64,000 nucleotides of DNA from CAVXZE01 sp964615365 (GCA_964615365.1 CAZTOU010000002.1:124001-188000); one strand, 5' to 3'; positions 16,097 through 24,544 are shown, counted from the first letter of the stretch. The notes: a model not told the origin generated them from the sequence alone. Numbers and translations are program-made.

Positions 16097-16996
16097 GTGC
16101 ATTCGCACGCTCAGGACGACCACGCCCGCAGTCGCACCGAGGACCGCCGCCGCCTCACGGTGACGCTCGCCCTGGTGGCCACCTATCTGATCGCCGAGGT
16201 GGTGGGCGGCCTCTGGGCGGGCTCGCTGGCGCTCCTGGCGGACGCGGGGCACATGTTCTCCGACGTAGGTGCCCTGGCGCTCAGCCTCTTCGCCATCTGG
16301 CTGGCGCAGCGGCCCAGCTCCGTGGAGCGCACCTTCGGCTATCACCGGGTGGAGATCCTGGCGGCACTGGCCAACGGTGTGGCGCTGGTCGCGGTGGCCC
16401 TCCTGATTCTCCGAGAGGCCGTGCTGCGCGTGAGCGCGCCACGGGAAGTCCTCGGCGCACCGATGCTGATCGTCGCGGTGGGAGGTCTGATCATCAACCT
16501 CGCCGGCCTCTTCATGCTCCACGGGGGAAAGGACTCGAACCTGAACGTTCGCGGGGCCTGGCTCCACGTGCTGAGTGACACCCTCGGCAGCATCGGGGTG
16601 ATCGCCGCCGCCTTGCTGGTGTGGGCCTTCGGCTGGACCCGGGCCGACCCGATCGCATCGATCGGCATCGCGCTGCTGGTGATCTACGCGTCCTGGAACC
16701 TGATCCGGGAGACCGTCGGGGTACTGATGGAGGCGGCCCCGGGACACATCGACGTGGAGGAGGTGCGCCGGGCGCTCGGCGAGACACCGGGGGTGCTCTC
16801 CATGCACGACCTCCACGTCTGGACGATCACCAGCGGCTTCGTCTCCCTGTCCTGCCACGTCGAATCCTCCCATCAGGTGCCGAACCGCGACCTGCTGACG
16901 GCGCTCCAGGAACTCCTGCGGGAGCGCTTCGGGATCGATCACGTCACCATCCAGATCGAGCCCGCCGGCTTCGAGGGAAAAGCGAGGATCTGCTAG
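16097..16996 (+). CDS. cation diffusion facilitator, CzcD/ZnT type
   Basis: 299 residues; proton-driven export of Zn2+ or a similar divalent metal across the inner membrane. Six TM segments are visible. The paired metal-binding motifs are HxxxD in TM2 (GHMFSD near 52) and in TM5 (HVLSD near 157), typical of the Zn-CDF group. The cytoplasmic C-terminal domain has MHDLHVWTITSG and LSCHVES. The His-containing N-terminus (HSHAQDDHARS) starts at GTG 16097; no better start is seen. The palindrome at 16045 may control it. Zinc is the likeliest substrate by motif. Confidence 0.92.
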   Translation: MHSHAQDDHARSRTEDRRRLTVTLALVATYLIAEVVGGLWAGSLALLADAGHMFSDVGALALSLFAIWLAQRPSSVERTFGYHRVEILAALANGVALVAVALLILREAVLRVSAPREVLGAPMLIVAVGGLIINLAGLFMLHGGKDSNLNVRGAWLHVLSDTLGSIGVIAAALLVWAFGWTRADPIASIGIALLVIYASWNLIRETVGVLMEAAPGHIDVEEVRRALGETPGVLSMHDLHVWTITSGFVSLSCHVESSHQVPNRDLLTALQELLRERFGIDHVTIQIEPAGFEGKARIC

Positions 16997-17060
16997 GAAT
17001 CTCCGTCGGCGCGCCGGTTCGTTAGACTTCGAGTTCGCATCCCCACAGGAGGAGAATCCC

Positions 17061-17543
17061 ATGGCAAGCAAGGCTGAAGCCGCGCTCGAGATCTTCAAGA
17101 AGAACCTTGGGTCCGACGACGGTGTCGGCGACTGGCACACCGTCGACCAGGACCAGATCAACCTCTTCGCCGACGCGACGCTGGACCACCAGTTCATTCA
17201 CGTCGATCCGGAGAAATCGGCTCAGGTCTCTCCCTACAAGGTGACCATTGCCCACGGGTTCCTCACCCTCTCCCTGGTGGTGCACCTCCAGAAGACCGTT
17301 CCCCAGAGCAACCCCGAGGCCTACGAGGGCTTGATCATGGGGGTGAACTACGGCCTCGACCGGGTGCGCTTCCCGAATCCCGTGAAGGTGAATGCGCGCG
17401 TGCGCGCGCGCCGGGAGCTCTTGGAGGCGGAGCTCAAGTCGCCCACCACCATCCAGGTCAAGCAGCGGGTCACCGTCGAGATCGAGGGCGAGGAGAAGCC
17501 CGGCTGCGTCGCGGAGACGCTGGCGCGCCTCATCTACGCCTAG
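17061..17543 (+). CDS. MaoC-like (R)-specific enoyl-CoA hydratase
   Basis: 160 residues, a single hot-dog domain. The hydratase motif with the catalytic Asp and His is visible as ADATLDHQFIHVDPEKSA, followed by IAHGFLTLSL, near residues 38-80. It hydrates trans-2-enoyl-CoA to (R)-3-hydroxyacyl-CoA, linking fatty-acid oxidation with other acyl metabolism. A good site (AGGAGGAGAAT) precedes ATG 17061. It stands alone between the efflux gene and a strong stem-loop at 17549-17585. The chain-length preference cannot be inferred. Confidence 0.9.
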   Translation: MASKAEAALEIFKKNLGSDDGVGDWHTVDQDQINLFADATLDHQFIHVDPEKSAQVSPYKVTIAHGFLTLSLVVHLQKTVPQSNPEAYEGLIMGVNYGLDRVRFPNPVKVNARVRARRELLEAELKSPTTIQVKQRVTVEIEGEEKPGCVAETLARLIYA

Positions 17544-17548
17544 CTCGG

Positions 17549-17585
17549 GGTTTCAGGATCCCTCGTTTCGAGGGATCCTGAAACC
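17549..17585 (+). terminator. perfect 17-bp stem-loop after the MaoC-like gene
   Basis: Arms 17549-17565 and 17569-17585 are fully complementary around a TTT loop (core AGGATCCCTCG / CGAGGGATCCT). It begins five bases after the stop codon, as a terminator would, but there is no T-run. It may act as a strong stabilising 3' hairpin, or stop transcription before fxsA. Confidence 0.6.
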
Positions 17586-17644
17586 TCCGGAGCCACCGAC
17601 CGACACGCCGCGAGACGGCCAGTGAACGGGAAGGGAACCATCCA

Positions 17645-18112
17645 TTGCGCCTCTTCCTGCTCTTCATCGTTCTGCCCGCCGTCGAGCTGGCGCTGCTGAT
17701 CGAGATCGGCCGGTACGCAGGGACCCTGGCCACGCTGGGCCTGATCGTCGTGACCGGCGCCCTGGGCGCCGGCATGGCGCGCCATCAGGGCTTGCGGGTG
17801 CTGGCGGATGTCCAGCGCGAACTCGCCGAGGGACGGCTACCGGCGGGTTCGATGGTGGATGGAGTCTTGATTCTTCTGGCAGCCGCGGTGCTGGTGACGC
17901 CGGGAGTGCTCACCGACGCCTTCGGCTTTCTCTGCCTCACGCCGGGCTTTCGCTCCCTGGTGAAACGGGAGGTGCAGCGGCGCTTCGAGCGCGCGGTGAC
18001 GGAGCAGCGGGTACATCTCCACGTGCAGGGTCACCCGCCCTACCCTGGCAGCGGCGGCGGCCCGATCATCGACGTCACCCCGTCTCCCGACGACGAACCG
18101 CGCGATCGCTGA
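17645..18112 (+). CDS. fxsA: FxsA family membrane protein
   Basis: 155 residues. The N-terminal hydrophobic hairpin has the family pattern LFLLFIVLPAVELALLIEIG, then GLIVVTGALGAGMARHQGLR. A third segment has DGVLILLAAAVLVTPGVLTDAFGFL followed by LTPGFR. In E. coli, FxsA overproduction suppresses F exclusion of phage T7, but its normal role is unknown. It starts at TTG 17645 behind GGGAAGGG. It converges on the ferritin gene 42 bases away. Confidence 0.9.
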   Translation: MRLFLLFIVLPAVELALLIEIGRYAGTLATLGLIVVTGALGAGMARHQGLRVLADVQRELAEGRLPAGSMVDGVLILLAAAVLVTPGVLTDAFGFLCLTPGFRSLVKREVQRRFERAVTEQRVHLHVQGHPPYPGSGGGPIIDVTPSPDDEPRDR

Positions 18113-18154
18113 CCGGCCGGTAGCGCCCTCTGAAGCCGATCCCGGCGCGCCGCC

Positions 18155-18676
18155 TCAGAAGACCCCGACGAGATCCTGGGGCAGCGCGAAGCTCCGTTGG
18201 TCCATCTCCCGGTCGAGCAGGAAGAGCCCGCCCTCGGTCTTCTCCACCAGCTTGAGCTTCTGGACGACCTCGTCGGCGGTTGCCTCCTCCTCCACCTGCT
18301 CGCTCACGAACCACTGAAGAAAGCTGACACTGGCGTGGTCGCTCTTGGAGAGAGCCAGGTCCATCAGCTTGTTGATGAGACCGGTCACGTGCACCTCGTG
18401 CGCGTAGACGGCTTCGAAGACCTCCAGCGGTGATTCCCATTCCGTGGCAGGTGCCTCGATCGGCTGCAGCAGCACCCGGCTGCCGCGATCGTGGAGGTAG
18501 GCGAAGAACTTCTGAACGTGGGTCATCTCCTCCAGCGCCTGCACGCGCAGCCAGTGACAAAATCCCTTCAGGCTCAGCGACTCGAAGTACGCCGCCATGG
18601 AGTAGTAGAGATACGCCGAGTAGAGCTCGGCGTTGATCTGATCATTGATTCCCTTGCCAATCTCGTCACTCAGCAT
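18155..18676 (-). CDS. ferritin (non-haem iron storage protein)
   Basis: 173 residues, the normal length for a bacterial ferritin. It stores iron by oxidising Fe2+ at the di-iron ferroxidase centre. Visible ligands are Glu in INDQINAELYSAYLYYSMA, the EEMTHVQKFF motif (ExxH) and QWFVSEQVEEEATADEVVQKLKL. ATG 18676 follows the strong site GGGAGGAGTAG; the upstream in-frame ATG at 18751 lacks one and would extend across the -10 element at 18732-18737. It is divergent from the rubrerythrin-like gene at 18871, forming an iron/oxidative-stress pair. Confidence 0.94.
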   Translation of the reverse strand: MLSDEIGKGINDQINAELYSAYLYYSMAAYFESLSLKGFCHWLRVQALEEMTHVQKFFAYLHDRGSRVLLQPIEAPATEWESPLEVFEAVYAHEVHVTGLINKLMDLALSKSDHASVSFLQWFVSEQVEEEATADEVVQKLKLVEKTEGGLFLLDREMDQRSFALPQDLVGVF

Positions 18677-18731
18677 CTCTACTCCTCCCGGGACTTTCCG
18701 ATGCTCATGGATCTCGTGCTCTTGGAGGTGG

Positions 18732-18737
18732 ATTATA
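18732..18737 (-). promoter_or_regulatory. candidate -10 element for the ferritin gene
   Basis: TATAAT on the minus strand, a perfect sigma-70 -10 hexamer in an otherwise GC-rich gap, 56 bases before the ferritin start codon. No convincing TTGACA-like -35 is found at the usual distance, which would fit an activator-dependent promoter. Confidence 0.45.
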
Positions 18738-18870
18738 CCGAAGCGGCCCACGGCGGGGGCAGCGCCGGCCCCGGCCCGCGGGGGCTCTTCGGGCCCCTGG
18801 AGGCTCTATTCGGGAGAACCCTGTCTGCTATGCTGCCCGCCGAAAAATTCCAGACGAGAGGAGAGACACC

Positions 18871-19323
18871 ATGCCCGAGGGCAATCTGGAGGAGATTCTG
18901 GACTTCGCCATCGAGAGAGAGCAGGAAGCCCACGACTTCTACGTGGACCTGGCAAAGAGGGCGGAACGCCCGGGGATGGAGGGGCTCTTCAGCCAGTTCG
19001 CCCGAGAGGAGATGGGGCACAAGAAGAAGCTCGAGAACATCAAGAAGGGCACCCGATCCTTCGCCCCCGCCAAGCAGGTGGTGGACCTCAAGATCGGTGA
19101 CTACCTGGTCGACGTGGAGCCCTCCGGCACCGTGACCTACCAGAACGCGCTGATCCTGGCGATGAAGCGGGAGAAGGTGGCGTTCCAGCTCTACACCGAC
19201 CTCGCGGCCGAGACCGCCGATGCGGAGATCAAGGCGATCTTCGAGGGCCTGGCCCAGGAAGAGGCCAAGCACAAGCTCCGCTTCGAGGTCGAGTACGACG
19301 ACATGATCCTGACCGAGAACTGA
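18871..19323 (+). CDS. rubrerythrin-like ferritin-superfamily protein (no rubredoxin domain)
   Basis: 150 residues in two four-helix halves with di-iron ligand motifs: Glu in FAIEREQEAHDFYVDLA, EEMGHKKKLEN (ExxH), Glu in LAMKREKVAFQLYTDLA and EEAKHKLRFE (second ExxH). Predicted cytoplasmic di-iron protein for peroxide detoxification or iron handling. There is no C-terminal rubredoxin CxxC pair, so electrons would have to come from a partner protein. AGAGGAGAGACACC precedes ATG 18871. It is divergent from ferritin and converges on the UxaA-type gene six bases away. Confidence 0.9.
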   Translation: MPEGNLEEILDFAIEREQEAHDFYVDLAKRAERPGMEGLFSQFAREEMGHKKKLENIKKGTRSFAPAKQVVDLKIGDYLVDVEPSGTVTYQNALILAMKREKVAFQLYTDLAAETADAEIKAIFEGLAQEEAKHKLRFEVEYDDMILTEN

Positions 19324-19329
19324 GCCCGG

Positions 19330-20502
19330 TCAGGCGCTCCTGTAGAGCTTGGTCAGCACGAACTCCCGGTGTCCCAGCGCCTCCGCCGCGGTGACCCGGC
19401 CGTTGCTGGTGCGGAGGGTCAGATCGATCAGCGCGTCCCCCGCCTGGTCGAGATTCATCTCCCGTCGCAGGATTCCCGAGACGTCCAGGTCGATGTGCTC
19501 CCCCATCGTCCGCACCGTGCGCGGGTTGGCGCTGAGCTTGATGACCGGCTCGATCGGGTTGCCGACGATGTTGCCCTGCCCGGTCGGAAAGAGATGGACC
19601 ACGAAGCCGGCGGCCGCCTGCAGCGTGACGCACTCCGCCGCCGCGGATGAGGTATCCATGAAGTAGAGGCCCGGCCCCTTCGACGGGGCCTCCGCCGGCT
19701 CGAGGACGTCGATGTATCGGGCCTCCTTCCCGATCTTTTCGAGGTTGCCGAAGGCCTTCTCCTCGATGGTGGTGAGGCCGCCTTCGATGTTGCCCTTGGT
19801 GGGCTGGCTCTCCGACAGATCGGAAGTCTTGTGGGGCTCGATCACCTCGTCCATGTAGGCCTTGAAGGTTCGCATGAACTTCTCACCGACCTCGGGCGTC
19901 TTGGCCCGGTCCCGGCACTCCTGCTCCGCCCCGGTCAGCTCGGAGGTCTCTCCGAAGCAGCTGGTGACCCCCAGCGAATCGAGCTTGTCGATGGCGTTTC
20001 CCACCGTCGGGTTCGACGCTAGCCCGGAGGTCGTGTCCGACTCCCCGCATTTCACCGAGACCCACAGGTCGGAGATGTCGCACTCCTCGCGCTGAAGCTC
20101 GGTCGCCCGGTGCACGTACTCCTTGGCTTTGCGCGACGCCGCGGCAATGGTCTGGAGGTCTCCGTTCTGCTCGATGGCGAAGCCGGCCGCGGGCTTCCCC
20201 GTCTCGGTGATGCCGTCGACCACGCGTTTGGTCCAGCCGGGCTCGATTCCGATCACTACCACTGCGGCGACGTTCGGATTGCAGCCGGTCCCGATCAGCG
20301 ATCTGAAGTGCAGGTCGAGGTCGGCCCCGAACTGCAGCCGCCCATAGGGATGGGGAATCGCCAGCGAACCCTTGATGTTGTTGCCCACGGCTTCGCAGGC
20401 TGCGTTGGAGATGTCGTCGAGGGGCAGGATGATCACGTGGTTTCGGATTCCGACGCGGCCGTTCTCGCGCCGGTAGCCGAGGAAGGTCCTATCGCTGCTC
20501 AT
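19330..20502 (-). CDS. UxaA family dehydratase/sulfo-lyase large subunit (SuyB/altronate dehydratase-like)
   Basis: 390 residues of the UxaA C-terminal (D-galactarate/altronate dehydratase) domain: GYRRENGRVGIRNHVIILP at the N-terminus, then a central SVKCGESDTTSGLASNPTVG and HLFPTGQGNIVGNPIEPVIK. These Fe-dependent enzymes remove water or sulfite from hydroxy acids. The small N-terminal domain is a separate gene three bases upstream, the same split as in (2R)-sulfolactate sulfo-lyase SuyAB. Split altronate-type enzymes also exist, and there is no sulfolactate or hexuronate pathway gene nearby, so the substrate is open. Confidence 0.88.
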   Translation of the reverse strand: MSSDRTFLGYRRENGRVGIRNHVIILPLDDISNAACEAVGNNIKGSLAIPHPYGRLQFGADLDLHFRSLIGTGCNPNVAAVVVIGIEPGWTKRVVDGITETGKPAAGFAIEQNGDLQTIAAASRKAKEYVHRATELQREECDISDLWVSVKCGESDTTSGLASNPTVGNAIDKLDSLGVTSCFGETSELTGAEQECRDRAKTPEVGEKFMRTFKAYMDEVIEPHKTSDLSESQPTKGNIEGGLTTIEEKAFGNLEKIGKEARYIDVLEPAEAPSKGPGLYFMDTSSAAAECVTLQAAAGFVVHLFPTGQGNIVGNPIEPVIKLSANPRTVRTMGEHIDLDVSGILRREMNLDQAGDALIDLTLRTSNGRVTAAEALGHREFVLTKLYRSA

Positions 20503-20505
20503 TCT

Positions 20506-20793
20506 CTACCACCTCTTCGTCTTGACGTTGTGAACGTGGGCGTGGCCGCCCTTCAGGATGTCCGCGACCGCCTTGCCGATGTCGTGACCGTACTTGACGA
20601 TCGTATCGCCGCTCCGGATGTCTCCTAGCGCGAGCTTGTGGCCGAGGGGAATGTCGTCCTTCGCCGTGACGGCAATGGTCTCGTCCGTCTCCATGACCCA
20701 GCCGGTCAGCTCCTTTCCCGAGGCGGCATCCTCCGTCACGACCACTCCCACCGTGTCGGATACCGCGTGTACCAGGAAGTCCGTTCTGCTCAT
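20506..20793 (-). CDS. UxaA family small subunit (SAF domain, SuyA-like)
   Basis: 95 residues, the SAF domain found at the N-terminus of UxaA or as the separate SuyA subunit. Typical features are DTVGVVVTEDAASGKELTGW, DDIPLGHKLALGDI and the C-terminal HAHVHNVKTKRW. It must act with the large subunit encoded three bases downstream. It is preceded by GAAGGAGAGATCGAG and lies 58 bases after the ferredoxin-NADP reductase gene. Confidence 0.88.
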   Translation of the reverse strand: MSRTDFLVHAVSDTVGVVVTEDAASGKELTGWVMETDETIAVTAKDDIPLGHKLALGDIRSGDTIVKYGHDIGKAVADILKGGHAHVHNVKTKRW

Positions 20794-20851
20794 CTCGATC
20801 TCTCCTTCGTGGCCAATCTCTTCCCGGGCCGGGCCGTGATCCGGCGGCGCT

Positions 20852-21664
20852 TCAGTCGGCCCAGAATCTCTCGATGAAGACGTTGCCCGGTTCCCTGCGG
20901 CTGTGGATCTTGAATCCCTCGCCGAGGAGCATCTTCTCCATGCCCTCGATCATCAAGGGGTTGCCGCAGAGAAACACGCTCGTCTTGTCGGGATCCAGAC
21001 CGTGCCCGAGAATGCGGGAGACGGTGCCATCGTCGATGTATTCGGAGACGAAGCCGACCTTCCCGGGCCATTCGGGATCGCGTTCGATCTCGTCGATGAT
21101 CGGAAGATAGTGGAAAGCGGGCCAGCGCGCCGCGAGGGCGGACAGCTCCCGCGAGTAGCCGAGGTCCCAGGAGACCTTCGCCCCGTGAATCACCACTGTC
21201 TGGTGTCGGACCTCGAACCGGTAGCCGGAACGAAGCATGGACAAATAGGGGGCCAGGCCGGTCCCGGTCGCGACGAAGAGGATGTCGTGGCCGGGTGCGG
21301 CGTCCTCGAGGGTGAACATCCCGACGATCTTCTTGCCCAACCACACGCGGTCGCCTTCCCGGAGGGCGAAGAGACGCGGAGTCAACGCGCCCGAATGCAC
21401 CAGGGCCACGTAGAACTCCAGGTACTCTCCCTCCAGGCTCGACGATGCAATCGAGTACGCGCGCTTGATGAGCTTGTCCGGATCGGCAACGGGGTCCTCC
21501 GGATCGGCGTAGTCGACCCTGGCCAGGGAGCCGGGTAGAGCCAGCACCACGTACTGGCCGGCCTCGAACTGCGGGAGCGCGAAGTCGGGACGGACCCGCA
21601 GAACCAGCAGACCGTGGTTGATCTCGTCTCTCCTGGAGACGGTGGCGTTCATCTCGACCGGCAT
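20852..21664 (-). CDS. ferredoxin-NADP+ reductase (Fpr type)
   Basis: 270 residues; FAD enzyme that moves electrons between NADPH and ferredoxin or flavodoxin. The FAD domain shows KRAYSIASSSLEGEYLEFYVALV (RxYS motif); the NADP domain shows FVATGTGLAPYLSML, TSVFLCGNPLMIEGM and the C-terminal FIERFWAD. ATG 21664 has AAGGAG at a good distance; a longer in-frame ATG at 21784 has none. Co-oriented with the rubrerythrin, Fe-S oxidoreductase and DUF3501 genes upstream, it is a plausible electron donor for them (inference). Confidence 0.93.
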   Translation of the reverse strand: MPVEMNATVSRRDEINHGLLVLRVRPDFALPQFEAGQYVVLALPGSLARVDYADPEDPVADPDKLIKRAYSIASSSLEGEYLEFYVALVHSGALTPRLFALREGDRVWLGKKIVGMFTLEDAAPGHDILFVATGTGLAPYLSMLRSGYRFEVRHQTVVIHGAKVSWDLGYSRELSALAARWPAFHYLPIIDEIERDPEWPGKVGFVSEYIDDGTVSRILGHGLDPDKTSVFLCGNPLMIEGMEKMLLGEGFKIHSRREPGNVFIERFWAD

Positions 21665-21805
21665 CGAGCGCAACTCCTTTGCCGCGGAAGCCCGGGCGCG
21701 AGCCCCCGAACCATAATCACAGAGTTCGGAGGTCGCAAAGAACCGGCGCGCCGTTCGGCCCGTGGCGCTCGCTCCGCAGGGCAAAGACCGTTCCCGGCCC
21801 TGGCC

Positions 21806-22711
21806 TCAGCCCGGGTCTCCCACCAGGTGCCACCGCATCCCGCCGGCCTCCTCGCCGCCCTCGCGGGTGGCATGCGTCGCCACCCGACAACTCCCCGCCC
21901 GCGCCGTGACCTCGCGGGCGAAACGCTGCACCAGACCCAGGAGCTCCGCCAGCAGCTCTGGATCGGCGGTGAGAAGGGAGACCGCGCCGTCGAGGGGCTC
22001 GATGACCACGTGCTCGACGGCCATCGGTCGCGCCGGCCGATAGGCGCGCGCCCTCGCGGTCTCCGCGAGGATCTCCCGGCCCGGTGCGGTGGGGACCGCC
22101 TCCGGGTCGAGCAGGACGGGGGTTTCGCCGGAGAGATCCCGCATCAGGCTCTTCCGCGTGGCGGGCGAGAGCTCGGTCTGCGCGCGGTAGTTGGCGTGCT
22201 CGATGCGCACTCGCAAGAGCGGATCGGAAGCGAAACGCTCCTGCTGGCCGGGGCTCAGGGGGAAGCGCACGTAGTGGACCGCGGAGATGCGATCCTCCTC
22301 GAGCTGGCGCTCGTCGAAGTGGCCGCGAATCCTCTCTTCCCGGTCCTCTTCGCCGATCACGATGAACACGCATTCGTCGATACCGACCAGCCGGTCGAGC
22401 TCGGGCTTCACCTGGGTGAGCTCGGAGATCTCGATGAAGAGCGTGGCCGAGAGCTCCCCGGGCCGGGGGATCAGATCGCCGTAGGCGTCGATCTCGCGCT
22501 GGATCTTGTCGGGCTCGCGGATCCGCTCCACCCGCGCCATCTCCTGGATCTGGTAGCGCACGGTCTCGCGATCCTCGAACAACATGGTGGCCTTCTCTCC
22601 CACCGCCACCCGCCGGACCAGCTTGTGTTCGAGAACGCGCGCCCGGTAATCCCCGCGCACCAGCTCGTAGCGGTCGAGCTCCAGGATGTCGCCGAGCGCG
22701 AGGCCCCTCAC
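21806..22711 (-). CDS. DUF3501 family protein with about 110-residue C-terminal extension
   Basis: 301 residues. The first 190 or so match DUF3501: LALGDILELDRYELVR, RRVAVGEKATMLFEDRETV, IQEMARVERIREPDKIQREI, then ELSATLFIEI and VHYVRFPLSP. DUF3501 genes habitually follow rubrerythrin and a CCG-domain Fe-S protein, as here; the biochemical function is unknown. After SLMRDLSGETP an extra domain of about 110 residues follows (VEHVVIEPLDGAVSLLT, LLGLVQRFAREVTARAG, GGMRWHLVG) that I do not recognise. Codon use stays strongly GC3-biased through it, so it looks genuinely coding. Start is GTG 22711, sharing GTGA with the upstream stop. Confidence 0.85.
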   Translation of the reverse strand: MRGLALGDILELDRYELVRGDYRARVLEHKLVRRVAVGEKATMLFEDRETVRYQIQEMARVERIREPDKIQREIDAYGDLIPRPGELSATLFIEISELTQVKPELDRLVGIDECVFIVIGEEDREERIRGHFDERQLEEDRISAVHYVRFPLSPGQQERFASDPLLRVRIEHANYRAQTELSPATRKSLMRDLSGETPVLLDPEAVPTAPGREILAETARARAYRPARPMAVEHVVIEPLDGAVSLLTADPELLAELLGLVQRFAREVTARAGSCRVATHATREGGEEAGGMRWHLVGDPG

Positions 22712-24006
22712 CCGCCCTCCCCTTCGCCGCCCAGTCCGTAGGCGTGGTGGAGGAGCACCACCGGGTGGACGGCCTTTCGCCCCGTCCCCTGCTCGATGCG
22801 CAGGGCGGAGAGCGGGCAATCGGTCGCCACGTGATCGGGCTGGAACTCCTCGATCCGGCCCAGGAGCTTGCTGGCAACCTTCATCGACTCCTCGTGAAAG
22901 CGCGCCTGCATGCCCCAGGTGCCGTCGACCCCCGAGCAGGCGTCGATGAGCTCCACCTCCGCACCCGCCAGCTTGAGCAGCGCGCGGGTGGGGAAGCCGA
23001 CGTTCTGATGGCGCAGGTGACAGGGGGCGTGATAGGCGACCTTCCCGAGCTCCCGAGAGAACTCCCGGTCGAGCTTCTTGGCCCGCCCCAGCTGGAAGAG
23101 GTACTCCATCAGGTCCCGGGTGTTCTCGGCCACCCTGCGCGCCGCCTCGGTGCCGAGGAGCTTCGGGTACTCCTCCTTCATGAGCAGCGAGCAGGAGGGC
23201 CCGGGGACCACCACCTCCGCCCCGGCCTCGACGAAGGGGAGCAGGTCGGCCACGTTGCGCTCAGCGTGGCGGCGGGCGGCATCCAGATTGCCAGTGTCGG
23301 TATAAGGCATGCCGCAGCAGCGCTCGTAGCAGAGCTCCACCTTGACGTCGCTTCGCTCCAGCACCTCGACCGCCGCACGACCTACCCCTGGATCGCTGTA
23401 GTTGACGGTGCAGGTGCTGAAGAAGACGGCGCTACCGTTGCCTCCTGCTGTCACCGGCTTCCGCTTTCGGAACCAGCGATCCACCGTTTCCGAGTAGTAG
23501 GTGGGTTGCACCCAGTCGCGATGGATGCCGATGGTCTTCTCCATCATCAGCCGCGAGAAGCGGTTGGTGTTGGCGAGGTTCATCAGCGCCGGCGCCGCGC
23601 TGCCGATCTTCCCGATCAGGTCGGTCTGGGTGGTGAGCTTTCGTGCGAGCGGGGTGCCGTCGCGCCTCGAGCGCATCAGCTGGTGGCGCCGCATCAGGAA
23701 GGGGAAATCCACGTCCCACTCGTGGGGCGGTGTGTAGGGGCAGTGGTTGTAGCAGAGCTTGCAGTGGAAGCAGAGCTCGTTGACCTCCTCGAAGCCGGCC
23801 ATGGAGACGCCCGCCACCTCCCGGTCGGTGGCGTCCACCAGCTCGAAGAGCTTTGGGAAGGACGGACAGAGCGGGAGACAGCGGCGACACTGGTGACAGA
23901 TGTCTCCCACCCGCCGCAGCTCGCGCTCGATCTTCTCCAAATCCCAGAAGTCGGAGTCGTCGTAGGACCACTCGGCCGACGGCTTCTCGGGGGCTTCACT
24001 CGTCAT
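22708..24006 (-). CDS. CCG-domain Fe-S oxidoreductase (GlpC/HdrD-like)
   Basis: 432 residues. Two 4Fe-4S clusters near the N-terminus, CHQCRRCLPLCP (about 37-48) and CFHCKLCYNHCP (about 79-90), are followed by two cysteine-rich CCG-type domains with YERCCGMPYTDTG and YHAPCHLRHQNVG. The family transfers electrons between quinones, thiols or ferredoxins. In many proteobacteria this protein accompanies rubrerythrin and DUF3501, the order seen here. It has no TM segment, so it is cytoplasmic. It overlaps DUF3501 by four bases and starts 112 bases after the rubrerythrin stop. Confidence 0.92.
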   Translation of the reverse strand: MTSEAPEKPSAEWSYDDSDFWDLEKIERELRRVGDICHQCRRCLPLCPSFPKLFELVDATDREVAGVSMAGFEEVNELCFHCKLCYNHCPYTPPHEWDVDFPFLMRRHQLMRSRRDGTPLARKLTTQTDLIGKIGSAAPALMNLANTNRFSRLMMEKTIGIHRDWVQPTYYSETVDRWFRKRKPVTAGGNGSAVFFSTCTVNYSDPGVGRAAVEVLERSDVKVELCYERCCGMPYTDTGNLDAARRHAERNVADLLPFVEAGAEVVVPGPSCSLLMKEEYPKLLGTEAARRVAENTRDLMEYLFQLGRAKKLDREFSRELGKVAYHAPCHLRHQNVGFPTRALLKLAGAEVELIDACSGVDGTWGMQARFHEESMKVASKLLGRIEEFQPDHVATDCPLSALRIEQGTGRKAVHPVVLLHHAYGLGGEGEGG

Positions 24007-24118
24007 GCTCTCGTCCTAATTGGGCTCTCGGTGACGCTAGCACCGTCCGCACCAGGCGATGGGCGCGACCTCGATCTCGAGGCCGCGCCTGCCCGGAACC
24101 CATCGGCTGGAGCAGGGA

Positions 24119-24544
24119 CTAGAGCTCTTCGAGGGAGTCGAGGGCCTTCTGGAAGCGCCCCGCGTGAGACTTCTCGGCCTTGGCCAACGTCTCGAGCCAG
24201 TCGGCGACCTCGCCGAACTTCTCCTCGCGCGCCGTCTTGGCCATGCCCGGGTACATCTCTGTGTACTCGTAGGTCTCGCCCGCCACAGCCGCTTCCAGGT
24301 TTTTCTCCGTGCTGCCGATCGGCTTGTCGGTGGCGGGATCCCCTGCCGACTTCAGGAAGTCGAGGTGACCGTGGGCATGGCCCGTCTCCGCCTCGGCGGT
24401 GTCGCGGAAGAGGCCCCCGACGTCGGGATAGCCCTCGATGTCTGCCTGCTTGGCGAAGTAGAGGTAGCGACGGTTCGCCTGCGACTCTCCCGCAAAGGCG
24501 GCCTTCAGATTCTCGTGGGTCTTGGATCCCTTCAACTCAGCCAT
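24119..24544 (-). CDS. rubrerythrin (ferritin-like domain only)
   Basis: 141 residues. Di-iron peroxidase domain: KTHENLKAAFAGESQANRRY (first Glu), FRDTAEAETGHAHGHLDFL (ExxH), NLEAAVAGETYEYTEMYP and TLAKAEKSHAGRFQKAL (second ExxH). The C-terminal rubredoxin domain of classical rubrerythrin is absent, so the Fe-S protein encoded downstream is a likely electron partner (inference). ATG 24544 follows GGGAGGAAGAC; an in-frame ATG at 24631 has no site. It reduces hydrogen peroxide in the cytoplasm. Confidence 0.93.
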   Translation of the reverse strand: MAELKGSKTHENLKAAFAGESQANRRYLYFAKQADIEGYPDVGGLFRDTAEAETGHAHGHLDFLKSAGDPATDKPIGSTEKNLEAAVAGETYEYTEMYPGMAKTAREEKFGEVADWLETLAKAEKSHAGRFQKALDSLEEL

